Source: CAWFFV01 sp963814985 (lineage in GTDB: Bacteria; Chloroflexota; Ktedonobacteria; Ktedonobacterales; Ktedonobacteraceae). From it: a stretch of 64,000 nt of DNA. The stretch is taken from contig CAWFFV010000082.1 of NCBI GenBank assembly GCA_963814985.1, forward strand, positions 62,001 through 126,000, written 5' to 3'. The position numbers and the translations under genes are program-made. Positions within the stretch are counted from its first letter, which is position 1, and every line of letters starts with the position of its first letter. The notes under the pieces were generated by a model. The model saw nothing but the letters and a program-made list of their open reading frames with translations, did no database searches and was not told the DNA's origin. This document shows positions 1 to 9,444 of the stretch, in pieces.

Positions 1-2
1 AT

Positions 3-931
3 GACGTTGAGCTCGGCAAGAGCAACATTCTGCTGATCGGGCCAACCGGTTGTGGAAAAACCTTGTTGGCACAGACACTTGCAAAGGTACTGGATGTGCC
101 TTTTTGCATTGCAGATGCCACTGCTTTGACAGAGGCTGGATACGTTGGTGAGGATGTCGAAAATATTCTCTTACGCCTGATCCAGACTGCGGACTTTGAT
201 GTAGCTCGTGCAGAGCGAGGCATAGTGTATATTGATGAAATTGATAAGATAGCTCGCAAATCGGATAATCCATCGATTACCCGTGATGTTTCAGGTGAAG
301 GTGTGCAACAGGCTCTTACTGAAGATTATTGAGGGCACGAGTTGCTAATGTTCCTCCACAAGGTGGACGTAAACATCCGCACCAGGATTTTATTCAGATC
401 AACACGGCCAATATTCTGTTTATTTGCGGTGGCGCTTTTGAGGGACTTGATAAGATCGTCGAGCAACGGCTTGGCAGCAACAAGACCATGGGGTTGCAGA
501 TCGAGTGGAACTCGCTACTGACGGAGTCTGACGTATCAGTTTTCACCAAACTTATTCCAGATGACTTACTGAAGTATGGGTTGATTCCGGAGTTTGTAGG
601 ACGTTTACCTGTTGCCGTTTCGTTGGATAGCCTGGATAAAGAGGCATTGATCCGCATTTTGACTGAACCCAAAAACGCGATAGTCAAACAGTATCAGAAA
701 TTTTTACAGCTTGATCGTGTTGAGCTTGTTTTTACCCAGGATGCCCTTGATGCTGCCGCAGAAGGCGCCTTAAAACAGCGCACAGGAGCACGAGGGTTGC
801 GCAGTATCATTGAGGATGTGCTACTTGAAATAATGTATGAGATCCCATCGCGTGCTGATGTCAAGAAAGTGATCATCAACGACGAGGTGATTACTCAGAC
901 GCAACAAACCATTGTTGATTACGCGTACTGA
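3..931 (+). CDS. clpX: ATP-dependent Clp protease ATP-binding subunit ClpX (5' partial, frameshifted)
   Basis: AAA+ unfoldase that selects and threads substrates into the ClpP peptidase chamber in the cytoplasm. The window opens inside the AAA+ domain, just upstream of Walker A (GPTGCGKT), so the zinc-binding N-terminus is missing. Walker B is VYIDEIDK, and the family motifs GGRKHPH and GLIPEFVGRLP follow. The C-terminal small domain (TGARGLRSIIE) is complete and ends at the TGA at 929-931. The conserved stretch QQALLKIIEGT reads through only if two extra bases near 318 and 338 are ignored, so the frame changes twice within about 20 bp. Because clpX is normally intact and single-copy, a sequencing error is as likely as a real lesion. 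lon follows on the same strand. Confidence 0.93.
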
Positions 932-954
932 GCGCACAACAGCATATTCTGAAG

Positions 955-979
955 ATGAGTCTGCTTGATGCAGACTCAT
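955..979 (+). terminator. Hairpin downstream of clpX
   Basis: Perfect 10-bp stem (ATGAGTCTGC / GCAGACTCAT) with a 5-nt loop, 24 nt after the clpX stop. No long T-run follows, so it may be a weak terminator or an mRNA-end stabiliser rather than a classical intrinsic terminator. Confidence 0.5.
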
Positions 980-1125
980 AGATTTCGATGTGGTTATTAG
1001 CAACTTGAAGTCTTTTCAGAAAAGGAGTGATGTTGGATTGAGTGATCCACCGATTTCTTCCTTCGGGGAACGGGGAATGTCCCTGAAATTCTTCCCTGCG
1101 ATATGTACTAGGCAGGTGGAAATAG

Positions 1126-3750
1126 GTGAGCGAACAGGAACGCCAGGAACTAAATACGACTAAAAGCGAAACGTATCCGCTGTTGGCGTTAAAAAATATG
1201 GTCGTATTTCCGCGTACGCGTATGACATTAGCTGTTGCACGCGAGAAGACGGTGCTTGCTGTTGAAGAAGCGATGACGCGACCTGAACATTTGCTCGTTG
1301 CCGCGTCACAACGTGATCCCGAAATTGACGATCCGCAGCCAAAGGATATTTACCCTACGGGTACGCTGGTTGAAGTCTCAACATTGCACCGGCAACCGGA
1401 CGGCAGTTTTCAAATGCTCTTAAGCGGAATCAGTCGCGTACAAATTGAAGAGTACGATGAATTGGAACCTTATTTACGTGTTCGTATAACTACTCCCCGT
1501 GAAATCCACACTCGTGATACACAGGCTGATGCAATTGTACGTCATGCCACTAACCTCTTCGAGCGCTATGCACAACTAAACCGTCGCTTTTCTGTAGAAG
1601 ATATCAATTCGATAGTTGCCCTCAAGTCTGCCTCCCGTCTTTCAGATATGTTGGCAGCACATCTCGTGACCGATCCTGAACAACAACAAGATTTGCTGGA
1701 GACAACCGATCCGTTAGCACGTCTCGAAAAGATCTGTGTCATTATGGGTAACGAAATTGAAATACTTGAACTGGAAGCAACCATTCGCAATCGGGTTCGT
1801 TCACAGGTAGATCGTACACAAAAAGAGTTCTACTTACGTGAGCAATTGCGCGCAATTCAGGAAGAGTTGGGAATGGAACAGTTCCAGCGAAGGAGGAGAA
1901 TTACTTGCCAGGTTAAAAGAAAAATCGATGCCTCCTGAGATTGCCACGCAGGGTACGTAAAGAGATCGATCGGCTGGAGCGCACACCTTCTCAGTCAGCC
2001 GAGATCGCGATCATGCGTTCATATATCGATTGGTTGCTGGCCTTACCGTGGACTGAGCGCAGCGAGGACAGCTTCAATATCGATTTGACGCGACGAGTAT
2101 TGGATGAAGATCACTACGGTCTCGAGGGAATTAAAGAGCGTATCATTGAGTTCCTGGCAGTTCGAGAGTTGCGTCAAAAACTCGCTGCCAGGGGTGGATA
2201 CTCCAGGCAGAGAGAGCCAGGGACAGATACTTTGCTTCATTGGTCCTCCCGGTGTGGGTAAAACATCGCTAGGACGTTCGATAGCTCGAGCTCTCGGACG
2301 TAAATTTGCGCGTATCTCACTGGGTGGCGTGCATGACGAGGCCGAAATACGTGGTCACCGCCGCACATATGTTGGCGCTCTTCCCGGTCGCATTATTCAA
2401 TCAATGAAAACGGTTGGCGTGCGCAATCCGGTATTTTTGCTCGATGAGATTGACAAACTTTCCGCTGAGTACCGTGGAGACCCTGCCTGCTGCGCTCTTG
2501 GAAGTTCTCGATCCTGAGCAGAACAGCAACTTTACCGATCATTACCTTGAAGTGCCTTTTGATTTATCTGAGGTATTTTTCATTTGTACAGGCAATGTGA
2601 AATACCAAATTCCACGCGCGCTAGCTGATCGCATGGATATTATTGACCTGCCAGGATATATGCTTGAGGAGAAAGTGAATATTGGTTTGCGCCACCTCTT
2701 GCCCGCAGTAATGCAGAGCATGGCCTGGCTCCAGAGCAGCTAAAGATTCCACAGGCAACCATGCAACGATTGTTACTGGCTACACGCGAGAGGCTGGTGT
2801 GCGCAATCTCGAACGTCAACTGGCAACCATTTGTCGTAAGGCAGCGAGAGAATGTTATGGAAAAGCCCAAATTCGCATCTAAGACTCACAGCAATAGTCT
2901 GGAACAATATCTTGGCACACCCCGCTATAACAATGGCCCTCCCCTGGTGAAAATACAGATCGGCGTCGCGATGGGCCTGGCTGTGACCGAGAAAGGTGGG
3001 ATTTTATTACCTGTTGAAGTAGTGACAATGGTGGGAAAGGGAGAACTGATCACTGGACAATTGGGTGAAGTGATGCGTGAGTCTGCGTATGCCGCGCTCT
3101 CCTACATTCGTTCACGTGCCAAAGAACTCAAGATTGATCCAAATTTTCAGGAAACTACTGATCTGCATATCCACCTGCCGGAAAATGCTCTGCCCAAAGA
3201 TGGACCATCCGCTGGTATCACTATTGCTACTGCTCTTGTCTCGGCTCTCACTCGTCGTCCTGTACGGAGCAATCTGGCTATGACAGGTGAACTTACTCTG
3301 CTGGGAAGTGTCCTGGCTATTGGCGGTCTCAGAGAAAAGGTTCTGGCAGCCCAACAGGCTAACATTACCACATTGATCATTCCAGCAGAGAACAACAAAG
3401 ATCTCTCTGAAATCCCTGCAAAGATTCGTCAACGTATCCAGTTCATCAGTGTCCATAATATGGATCAGGTGATCGAGTATGCCTTGCTTGATGCTCCTCC
3501 CCCGGCTAAGGAGGAACAGGACCCAGGCGAGCAGGGAGCAACAGAACCTCGCCCATTGCGTCTGGGAGAGCATGTGCCCGTTTTGCATGAGCAAAATCTA
3601 CGTCGTACAAGTATGCCTGCCGACGAGGAGGGTGAACATGAGACCGAGGAGCATGATCCACCTGCATTCATGATCCCTTCACCTGATCCCGTTACACACG
3701 ATGTTTATCCAAGAGTTCGGGCAGGAAGTGGCGATGATAATGTTGGATAA
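1126..3750 (+). CDS. lon: ATP-dependent Lon protease (multiple frameshifts)
   Basis: AAA+ serine protease that degrades misfolded and regulatory proteins. A GTG start at 1126 is preceded by AGGTGG at 1114-1119. The N-terminal substrate domain (YPLLALKNMVVFPRTR) spans about residues 15-210. Walker A is GPPGVGKTS, Walker B is FLLDEIDK, and the C-terminal Ser-Lys protease domain has PKDGPSAG (catalytic Ser) and GGLREKVLAA (catalytic Lys). About 70 acidic, proline-rich residues extend past the protease domain. The reading frame changes at least five times (near 1890-1945, 2195-2215, 2489, 2700 and 2790). At 2489 one extra T breaks GDPAALLEVLDP. Every segment remains recognisable and in order, which favours indel errors over decay. 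It lies 195 bp after clpX. Confidence 0.93.
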
Positions 3751-4030
3751 ATGTCTGCCTGATTCGTTATAGTAGTGAAGAGGTATGGTAGGTTGCATTT
3801 TGAGATAATGCTTCTTGCCTTCCTTGCTGTAATGCAAGAAACACTACGCACTCGTCAGGTACAACTTTGGGCAAGATACTACGTATATATAGAGATATAC
3901 GGCGTGAATGCGAGGATACTCCCACCGAGGTGTACGAGTAAAGGCTTCTCTTTCCAGCATTTTCTGCAAGGGAAGACAGTATGTTCTTTGCAACAGCGGT
4001 CTTATATTCGTAAAAGAGAGGGATATTATC

Positions 4031-4662
4031 ATGAGTTATCAGGGACAGGACCCAAATCAAGGCCAATATCCAAATCAAGGCCAATACCCAAATTCAGGGC
4101 AGTACGGTGGATATACTCCACCCCAGTCGCAACCTGCAGATCCCTATAGTGGACAACAACCGTATGGCCAGCAGCCAGGTCAGGATAGCTATCAACAACC
4201 GTATGGTCAGCAGCCAGGCCCGGATAGCTATCAACAGCCGTACGGTCAGACGGGTTATGGTCAACAAGGTGGGTATCAGCAAGGTGGGTACCAGCAACCG
4301 TATGGAACTCCCGGTAATACTGGCGGCACTGGCACATCTATAGGGATGTCCCAGAATACAGCGGCGGGCTTGAGCTATGTTTTTGCCTGGGTCTCAGGAC
4401 TTGTTATCTTCCTCATAGAGAAGCAGAATCGTTTTGTGCGCTTCCATGCGGCGCAATCTCTCCTCTTCTTTGGAGGCCTTACCGTACTATCAATCGTTCT
4501 CGGATTTTTACCCTTCGATTAAGTTATCTTACCTACCTTGTGGATCTTGTTGAATTTGTTGGCTGGATTGTTTTGATGATCAATGGCTTCCAGGGCAAGT
4601 ACTTCAAGTTGCCAATTGTTGGTGATTATGCCGAAAAGCTTATCGATCAGGTTAAATTGTAA
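4031..4662 (+). CDS. DUF4870-family membrane protein with Q/G/Y/P-rich N-terminus (frameshifted)
   Basis: The ATG at 4031 follows GAGAGGG. Residues 1-100 are low-complexity repeats of the type GQYPNQ and YGQQPG, then YQQGGYQQPYG. The remainder is the DUF4870 pattern: AAGLSYVFAWVSGLVIFLIE (first TM), then RFVRFHAAQSLLFF and a second hydrophobic segment. The first frame stops at 4522. A downstream frame continues the family C-terminus (MINGFQGKYFKLPIVGDYAE) to a TAA at 4660-4662, so one indel lies near 4500-4545. The function of this family is unknown; the protein is expected in the cytoplasmic membrane with a disordered tail. The tail composition resembles prion-like or condensate-forming segments, which is inference only. 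Confidence 0.8.
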
Positions 4663-4805
4663 ATCCTGGCACTCGGGTTTACAGGTGGGATGATCATGTG
4701 ATCATCCCCATATCCCATTTTGCGTTACTTGTGGGACCCTTATCCGATGTTCCGTAGGGGCGCGGTTTACAAGCCCGTGTGTCAAATCAAAAAACGCCTG
4801 TGTGA

Positions 4806-4937
<132 letters not shown>

Positions 4938-5038
4938 GCATACAGGCGGTTCCTTTTGACATGGTGTATATTACCATGCTCTTCTGGACCTGTCAATACT
5001 TTTTTCGATGAGTTTTGCTCTCTTACAAAAAAGTTCTT

Positions 5039-5084
5039 ATTTCTGTGTGGGTATTGTCGCCAGTGGCAATACCCACACAGAAAT
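5039..5084. repeat. Palindrome between 5S rRNA and tRNA-Lys
   Basis: Perfect 18-bp arms (left ATTTCTGTGTGGGTATTG at 5039-5056, right at 5067-5084) around a 10-nt loop. It resembles the central hairpins of the dispersed repeat family (GTGTGG..TTG..) but lacks the flanking boxes seen in other copies. It sits between divergent RNA genes. Confidence 0.8.
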
Positions 5085-5097
5085 ACTAAATTCCCTA

Positions 5098-5126
5098 TTG
5101 CAAAATCGGGGAAAATACGCTACAAT
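5098..5126 (+). promoter_or_regulatory. Promoter of tRNA-Lys
   Basis: TTGCAA at 5098-5103 and TACAAT at 5121-5126 are separated by 17 bp, and the -10 box lies 19 bp before the mature tRNA 5' end. This fits a sigma-70 type promoter. Confidence 0.65.
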
Positions 5127-5145
5127 AGCGAAGGTTAATGGTGAT

Positions 5146-5220
5146 GAGCGTGTAACTCAGTGGTAGAGTATCCGACTTTTAATCGGGTTGCCGAGGGTTC
5201 GATCCCCTCCACGCTCACCA
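5146..5220 (+). tRNA. tRNA-Lys (anticodon TTT)
   Basis: Acceptor stem GAGCGTG (5146-5152) pairs with CACGCTC (5210-5216), followed by the discriminator A and an encoded CCA. The anticodon stem is CCGA/TCGG with loop CTTTTAA, giving anticodon TTT. The T-loop GGTTCGATCC is standard. Confidence 0.96.
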
Positions 5221-5508
5221 ATACAATTTATAGGGTTGAGTGAGTTATCTATCTCCGTCATCGTAAAGAAGTTCAAGAGAGCTTACAAGCTATTTCCACA
5301 CAAACAAGACTTCCAGGACATTTCAAATATTCGACACGTACCCATTGTTTTAAATAGCCTTGTGAGATTATCGCTAACGTGATACACTACTGAGGGCACT
5401 CAAGATACTCTTACTAGTACCTCACAACACACTGTAGATGTGATGGGAGATGACAGCAATAACAGGAGGCGGTGCTAGCTTGGCGAAGTATGACGGCACC
5501 GATAGGAT

Positions 5509-5904
5509 GTGACAAAACGGATACTTGTTATCGATGACAGGAATGAACTTCTTCACCTGATGCGAAGAGTTCTAGAAGATGAAGAGTACCAAGTTTCTAT
5601 CTTGCAAGAAGGTAGAGATGCCTGTGCGCGAGTCAAAAATTTGTTACCAGATCTGCTCATACTCGATTTGAAATTGGGCGATATGTCCGGACAAGATATA
5701 CTCAAAGAGTTAAAAAACGATTTCGTTACTGCCGATATCCCTGTTATTGTCTATACTGCGGCAGTACTTGAGGCCGAAGAGGTAAGCAGATTGATAGAAA
5801 GCAGCCCGCCGCATTATCACAACGTCTGTCTGCTACGCAAACCATTTGAACTTCGTGTTCTGTTGGAAAAAGTAGAGGAACTGCTCGAGAAATCAGAGCA
5901 TTAA
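5509..5904 (+). CDS. Stand-alone response-regulator receiver protein
   Basis: A single CheY-like receiver domain of 131 aa, without an output domain. It has the acidic pair IDD at residues 9-10, the phospho-acceptor Asp53 in LLILDLKL, Thr82 in VIVYTAA and Lys in LLRKPF near the C-terminus. The GTG start at 5509 follows GATAGGAT; an upstream ATG at 5490 in another frame stops at once. No kinase lies beside it, so its partner is probably encoded elsewhere and output would be through protein-protein contact. The 288 bp between the tRNA and this gene hold nothing else recognisable. Confidence 0.87.
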   Translation: MTKRILVIDDRNELLHLMRRVLEDEEYQVSILQEGRDACARVKNLLPDLLILDLKLGDMSGQDILKELKNDFVTADIPVIVYTAAVLEAEEVSRLIESSPPHYHNVCLLRKPFELRVLLEKVEELLEKSEH

Positions 5905-5981
5905 CATCCAGCTTTCGTTGGCCGGACCGCTTTCCCATATATTAGTGTACTTTAAGGATTTGTAAGAAAAAGAGAAAAACT

Positions 5982-6233
5982 ATGAAATTCTTCCTTGGCT
6001 TGTTTTTCGGAATGGGTCTTGGTGTTGTCGTTGGGTTGCTGCTGGCACCACAATCCGGCGAGGCGACACGTGCGCAGTTAGCTGAGCAGGGCGTTTTGTT
6101 GCGTTCTGGTGTCTGGAATGAAGAACTGCGTGCTCGTGCCAATGAAGCATTGAGTCAGGGCCGTGAGTTATATACCCGTACAAAAGAAGACGTATCTGAA
6201 CGTTACAGCAATGCACGTACAGGAAACCTGTAG
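5982..6233 (+). CDS. YtxH-domain-like small membrane protein
   Basis: 83 aa. Residues 1-22 form a glycine-rich transmembrane helix (FFGMGLGVVVGLLLAPQSG) ending in the APxSGxxTR signature of YtxH/GvpP-type proteins. The rest is a hydrophilic amphipathic helix. Members of this family are often stress- or envelope-associated, but the function here is unknown. It is transcribed convergently with the minus-strand genes to its right and shares a large palindromic terminator with them. Confidence 0.7.
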   Translation: MKFFLGLFFGMGLGVVVGLLLAPQSGEATRAQLAEQGVLLRSGVWNEELRARANEALSQGRELYTRTKEDVSERYSNARTGNL

Positions 6234-6239
6234 TTATCA

Positions 6240-6318
6240 GATAAGATGGCAACAAACAAGGAACGGTCGCTGATCTCGCAGAGACCAGCGACCGTTCCTT
6301 GTTTGTTGCCATCTTATC
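6240..6318. terminator. 79-bp bidirectional palindrome between convergent genes
   Basis: Perfect 33-bp arms (left begins GATAAGATGGCAACAAACAA at 6240, right ends at 6318) around 13 nt. It lies 7 bp after the YtxH-like stop and contains the stop codon (6314-6316) of the minus-strand gene. It can form a very stable hairpin in either transcript. Confidence 0.8.
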
Positions 6319-6556
6319 TCTCATACTGCTTGACCAGCTTTTCCACGACGTTTCCAATTTCGTGCCAGACGTGGTGCTGATAATCCAGCATTCTGGACTG
6401 ATTGAGGTCAAACTCTCGCTGTGAAGCGTCGACTGTGGCATGCTCCGCAAACCGCTTCGAGAGGGCCTGAGTCTTCTCTCCTCGACCGTGCAGATAGATG
6501 GTCAACTCACGTAAATCCTGTAAGAGAGCAGTCAACTTTTCTTCATTGGTAGGCAT
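6314..6556 (-). CDS. Hypothetical 80-aa protein co-transcribed with AhpD-like gene
   Basis: I do not recognise a family. The 80 residues are mostly charged and helical (EEKLTALLQDLRELTIYLHG, then VWHEIGNVVEKLVKQYER), with no membrane segment and no cysteine. The ATG is 4 bp after the end of the AhpD-like gene, and AAAGGA before it can act as a ribosome site, so the two form an operon. Histidines are frequent (LHG, AEH, YQHHVWH), but metal binding is only a guess. Confidence 0.65.
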   Translation of the reverse strand: MPTNEEKLTALLQDLRELTIYLHGRGEKTQALSKRFAEHATVDASQREFDLNQSRMLDYQHHVWHEIGNVVEKLVKQYER

Positions 6557-6560
6557 GGCT

Positions 6561-7094
6561 TTAGTCCTTTGCTATGTCGGGTTCTATGACAGGGGGAGAG
6601 ACCTGTAGAGCATCGGCAAAACGATTAAAAAAATTGAATAAGCCGATAACCGTGGTAATCTCTACCAATTCACCATCGTCAAAGTAAGTTTGTAACTTGT
6701 CCCACAATTCCTCATCCACCTCACGGGCGCTTGTGGTCACAATTTCAGCATAGCGTAACGCTACCAACTCACGAGTCGAGAATAGGTGACGATGCTCATC
6801 AATATGATACAGCGCATTAAGTAACTCTTCACTCACTCCTAGCTGCCTTGCCAAGGCAGTATGGGCAGCCAGTCAGTAGAAACAGTGATTGACCTGCGAA
6901 ACACGAATTGCCAGCAACTCTTTTAGTGTGGATTTAACAGTTCCCGTGCGCATCGTAGCCTCTAGCAACTGCACGGCGTGTTGCATGATCGTTGGACGAT
7001 GTGCCATAATACGGAAAAGAGTTGACATCGTGGCGCTACCGGAGATCGTCTCCGTTGGTATTGGTGCCCCCTCTTCTGGAGGAATGCGCGACAT
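6561..7094 (-). CDS. AhpD/CMD-family protein with in-frame TGA at catalytic Cys (candidate selenoprotein)
   Basis: 177 codons with one internal TGA at 6873-6875. The motif reads HCFY-TGA-LAAH, that is C71-x-x-[TGA74]-x-x-x-H78, with Glu59 twelve residues before C71. In AhpD alkylhydroperoxidases the residues Glu118, Cys130, Cys133 and His137 have this same spacing, and Cys133 is catalytic. The TGA therefore replaces the reactive Cys and would place selenocysteine there if decoded. A hairpin with a G-containing loop follows (see 6843-6859). After the TGA the same frame stays open to 6561 with normal CMD sequence. The ATG at 7094 has AGGAGAGGAG upstream. The alternative is a Cys-to-stop mutation or base error. 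Likely role: peroxide or thiol redox chemistry. Confidence 0.82.
6843..6859 (-). promoter_or_regulatory. SECIS-like hairpin downstream of in-frame TGA
   Basis: In the minus-strand transcript, CUGCCUU-GGC-AAGGCAG forms a 7-bp stem. The loop guanines are 21-22 nt after the UGA. Bacterial SECIS elements need an apical loop with G about 16-37 nt downstream; in E. coli fdhF it is at about 19-20. An outer CUGG/CUAG pairing next to the UGA is also possible. Not tested by folding. Confidence 0.55.
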
Positions 7095-7113
7095 GCGTAA
7101 ATCTCCTCTCCTG

Positions 7114-7133
7114 ATACTCAGAATTCTGAGTAT
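7114..7133. promoter_or_regulatory. 20-bp perfect palindromic operator upstream of AhpD-like gene
   Basis: ATACTCAGAATTCTGAGTAT is a perfect dyad 20 bp upstream of the minus-strand ATG at 7094, just ahead of its ribosome site. Position and symmetry suggest a repressor site. The cognate regulator is not in the window. Confidence 0.6.
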
Positions 7134-7236
7134 ATTCTAGTGGAGACAGCCTGAATGTGCAAGCACTAACTGACTCAACGCATCAAGTTTTTTGCATCAG
7201 ATCTGAATGGATCACTCTCTCGAATGCTGCCCCTAC

Positions 7237-7265
7237 TCGACGCATGCGCTTAATTTTGATATAAT
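7237..7265 (+). promoter_or_regulatory. Promoter upstream of ruvB
   Basis: TCGACG, 17 bp, then a perfect TATAAT at 7260-7265, about 45 bp before the ruvB ATG. Confidence 0.5.
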
Positions 7266-7309
7266 GAAATCACAACACTGTGGAACATAGTTTCATGCAG
7301 GAGTGAGCC

Positions 7310-8341
7310 ATGAGGGACCGCCTCGTTTCGCCACATCTGAGCGAAGAGGAACAAATTATTGAGGGAAGCCTCCGTCCCCGTCGTCTGGCTGAATACATCG
7401 GGCAGGATAAGATCAAAGAGAACTTAAGTATATTGTTGGAAGCTGCACGTCGTCGTAGCGAGTCGGTTGATCATATTCTTCTTTACGGTCCTCCAGGATT
7501 GGGCAAAACGACCCTTTGTAATATTATTGCTGCCGAGATGGGCGTAAGCTTGAAAACCACGTCGGGACCAGCTATTGAGCATGCTGGCGATCTTGCCTCT
7601 ATTCTGACAGGCCTGCAATCGAGCGAGGTCCTTTTTATCGACGAGATTCACCGTCTTGCACGTGCCGTGGAGGAACGTCTCTATTCCGCGATGGAAGATT
7701 TTGCACTTGATGTTATGATTGGTAAAGGTCCAAGCGCTAAATCGTTGCGACTCTCACTACCTCCCTTTACCGTGGTTGGTGCCACAACGCGTGTAGGCTC
7801 ACTGACAGCTCCACTGCGCGATCGTTTTGGAGCTATCTATCGCATGGACTACTACGATACAAAGGCTCTGAAGGAGATTCTGACGCGTTCAGCACGCATT
7901 CTCAAAGTTCCGTCAGAAGAGGGCGGCATTGAAGAGATTTCTAGCCGTGCACGCGGTACCCCGCGTATCGTCAATCGCTTGCTCAAACGTGTACGCGATT
8001 ATGCGCAGGTGAAGGCCAGTGGTGTCATCACCAGGGATGTTGCCAGGGCTGCCCTTGATGCGTTGGAGATCGATGAGATTGGACTTGACCAGACCGATCG
8101 TAACATGCTGTTAACCATCATCCAGAAATTCAATGGCGGCCCTGTTGGACTCGATACTCTTGCCGCCAGTACGAGTGAAGATACGGAGACGATCGAGGAT
8201 GTGTATGAGCCCTATCTCTTGCAGCTGGGCTTTATTGCACGCACGCCACGTGGACGCATTGCGATGCGTGCGGCATATCAACACCTTGGATTAACGCTAC
8301 CAGGCGGAGAAAGTGGAACGGGCTTGTGGACAACACCCTGA
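7310..8341 (+). CDS. ruvB: Holliday junction branch-migration helicase RuvB
   Basis: 343 aa, intact, usual length. Hexameric AAA+ motor that drives branch migration with RuvA at Holliday junctions. Walker A GPPGLGKTT at residues 60-68, Walker B LFIDEIHRL near 108-116, sensor 1 VVGATTR, arginine finger region LRDRFG, then the winged-helix C-terminus (RTPRGRIA). The ATG at 7310 follows CAGGAG. It overlaps queA by 16 bp, giving a translationally coupled ruvB-queA pair as in many bacteria. ruvA and ruvC are not adjacent. Confidence 0.97.
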   Translation: MRDRLVSPHLSEEEQIIEGSLRPRRLAEYIGQDKIKENLSILLEAARRRSESVDHILLYGPPGLGKTTLCNIIAAEMGVSLKTTSGPAIEHAGDLASILTGLQSSEVLFIDEIHRLARAVEERLYSAMEDFALDVMIGKGPSAKSLRLSLPPFTVVGATTRVGSLTAPLRDRFGAIYRMDYYDTKALKEILTRSARILKVPSEEGGIEEISSRARGTPRIVNRLLKRVRDYAQVKASGVITRDVARAALDALEIDEIGLDQTDRNMLLTIIQKFNGGPVGLDTLAASTSEDTETIEDVYEPYLLQLGFIARTPRGRIAMRAAYQHLGLTLPGGESGTGLWTTP

Positions 8342-9433
8342 AGATAAGTGATTTTGATTATACGCTGCCAACAGAATTAATTGCGCAGACGCCTATTGAA
8401 CCTCGTGATGCCTCGCGTCTGCTGGTGGTGCAACGTACCTCTGCATCGTTGGAACATCGACACTTTAGGGACATCGGAGACTACTTGCGTCCTGGTGATC
8501 TGCTTATTGCCAACCAGAGCCGTGTTATCCCGGCTCGTTTACTTGGTAAGCGGGCCGAAACAGGCGGGGCTGTCGAACTCTTGCTGTTGACAGAACGTTC
8601 GGATCTTGGGCATGATCACTGGGAAACGCTGGTGCGTCCAGGACGCCGCTTGCACGAGGGAGCACAGATTATCTTTAGCAGATCCAACAAAAGATGTCTG
8701 GCTCCAGGCTGAAATATTACAACGAACCGGGGCCGGAGGACGGATTGTACGTTTCTCTGTGGACGGACGAGATACCCTCAGGAATCCCTCTACTCTTCTG
8801 ACTGTACGCCAGCTTATCGACGAATTGGGACGTATGCCGCTTCCCCCTTATATTCACGAAACATTGCAAGATCCAGAGCGCTATCAGACGGTCTATGCAC
8901 GTATTCGCGGTTCCGCTGCTGCACCGACAGCTGGCTTACACTTTACGCCTCAACTTTTAGAGCAGTTGCGGCAACGAGGTGTACGCACAGGTTTTGTGAC
9001 ATTGCATGTTGGACTGGATACGTTTCGCCCTGTCGAATGCGAGAGCGTGAGTGAGCATAAAATGCATAGTGAACAGATCGAGCTAGATGTCCCTACAGCA
9101 GAATTGATCAATGAGACACGCAAAGCAGGAGGCCGTGTTATCGCTGTTGGTACAACCTCTGTGCGTGTCCTTGAGAGCGTGGCCAATCTCCACAATGGGC
9201 ATATTGAGCCATACCAGGGCCATACTCGCCTTTTTATCACACCTGGTTATCATTTCCAGGCTGTGGATGCCATGATTACCAATTTCCACCTGCCGCGCTC
9301 AACCTTGCTGTTACTTGTCAGCGCTTTTCTGGGGAAGGAATTGATGGAGAAAGTCTATCAAGAAGCCATAGGCGAACACTACCGATTTTTTAGCTTTGGA
9401 GATGCAATGCTTTGTCTTGCATCCCCTACATGA
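8326..9433 (+). CDS. queA: tRNA preQ1(34) S-adenosylmethionine ribosyltransferase-isomerase QueA (frameshifted)
   Basis: QueA transfers and isomerises the ribosyl group of SAM onto preQ1 in tRNA, the penultimate step to queuosine. A GTG start at 8326 lies inside ruvB. The N-terminal half (YTLPTELIAQTPIEPRDASR, then LLIANQSRVIPARL) and C-terminal half (AAPTAGLHFTP, then HVGLDTFRPV and GTTSVRVLES) match the family throughout. They are in different frames. One extra A near 8674, where IIFADPTKDVW is expected, explains the break. Apart from this indel the gene is full length. Another queA-like intact copy cannot be excluded. Confidence 0.93.
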
Positions 9434-9444
9434 ACATCTCTCCC

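Noticed and set aside
3775..4030. Open frames on both strands between lon and the DUF4870 gene
   Set aside because: They are mutually antisense, have no motif, and the DUF4870 start at 4031 has its own ribosome site.
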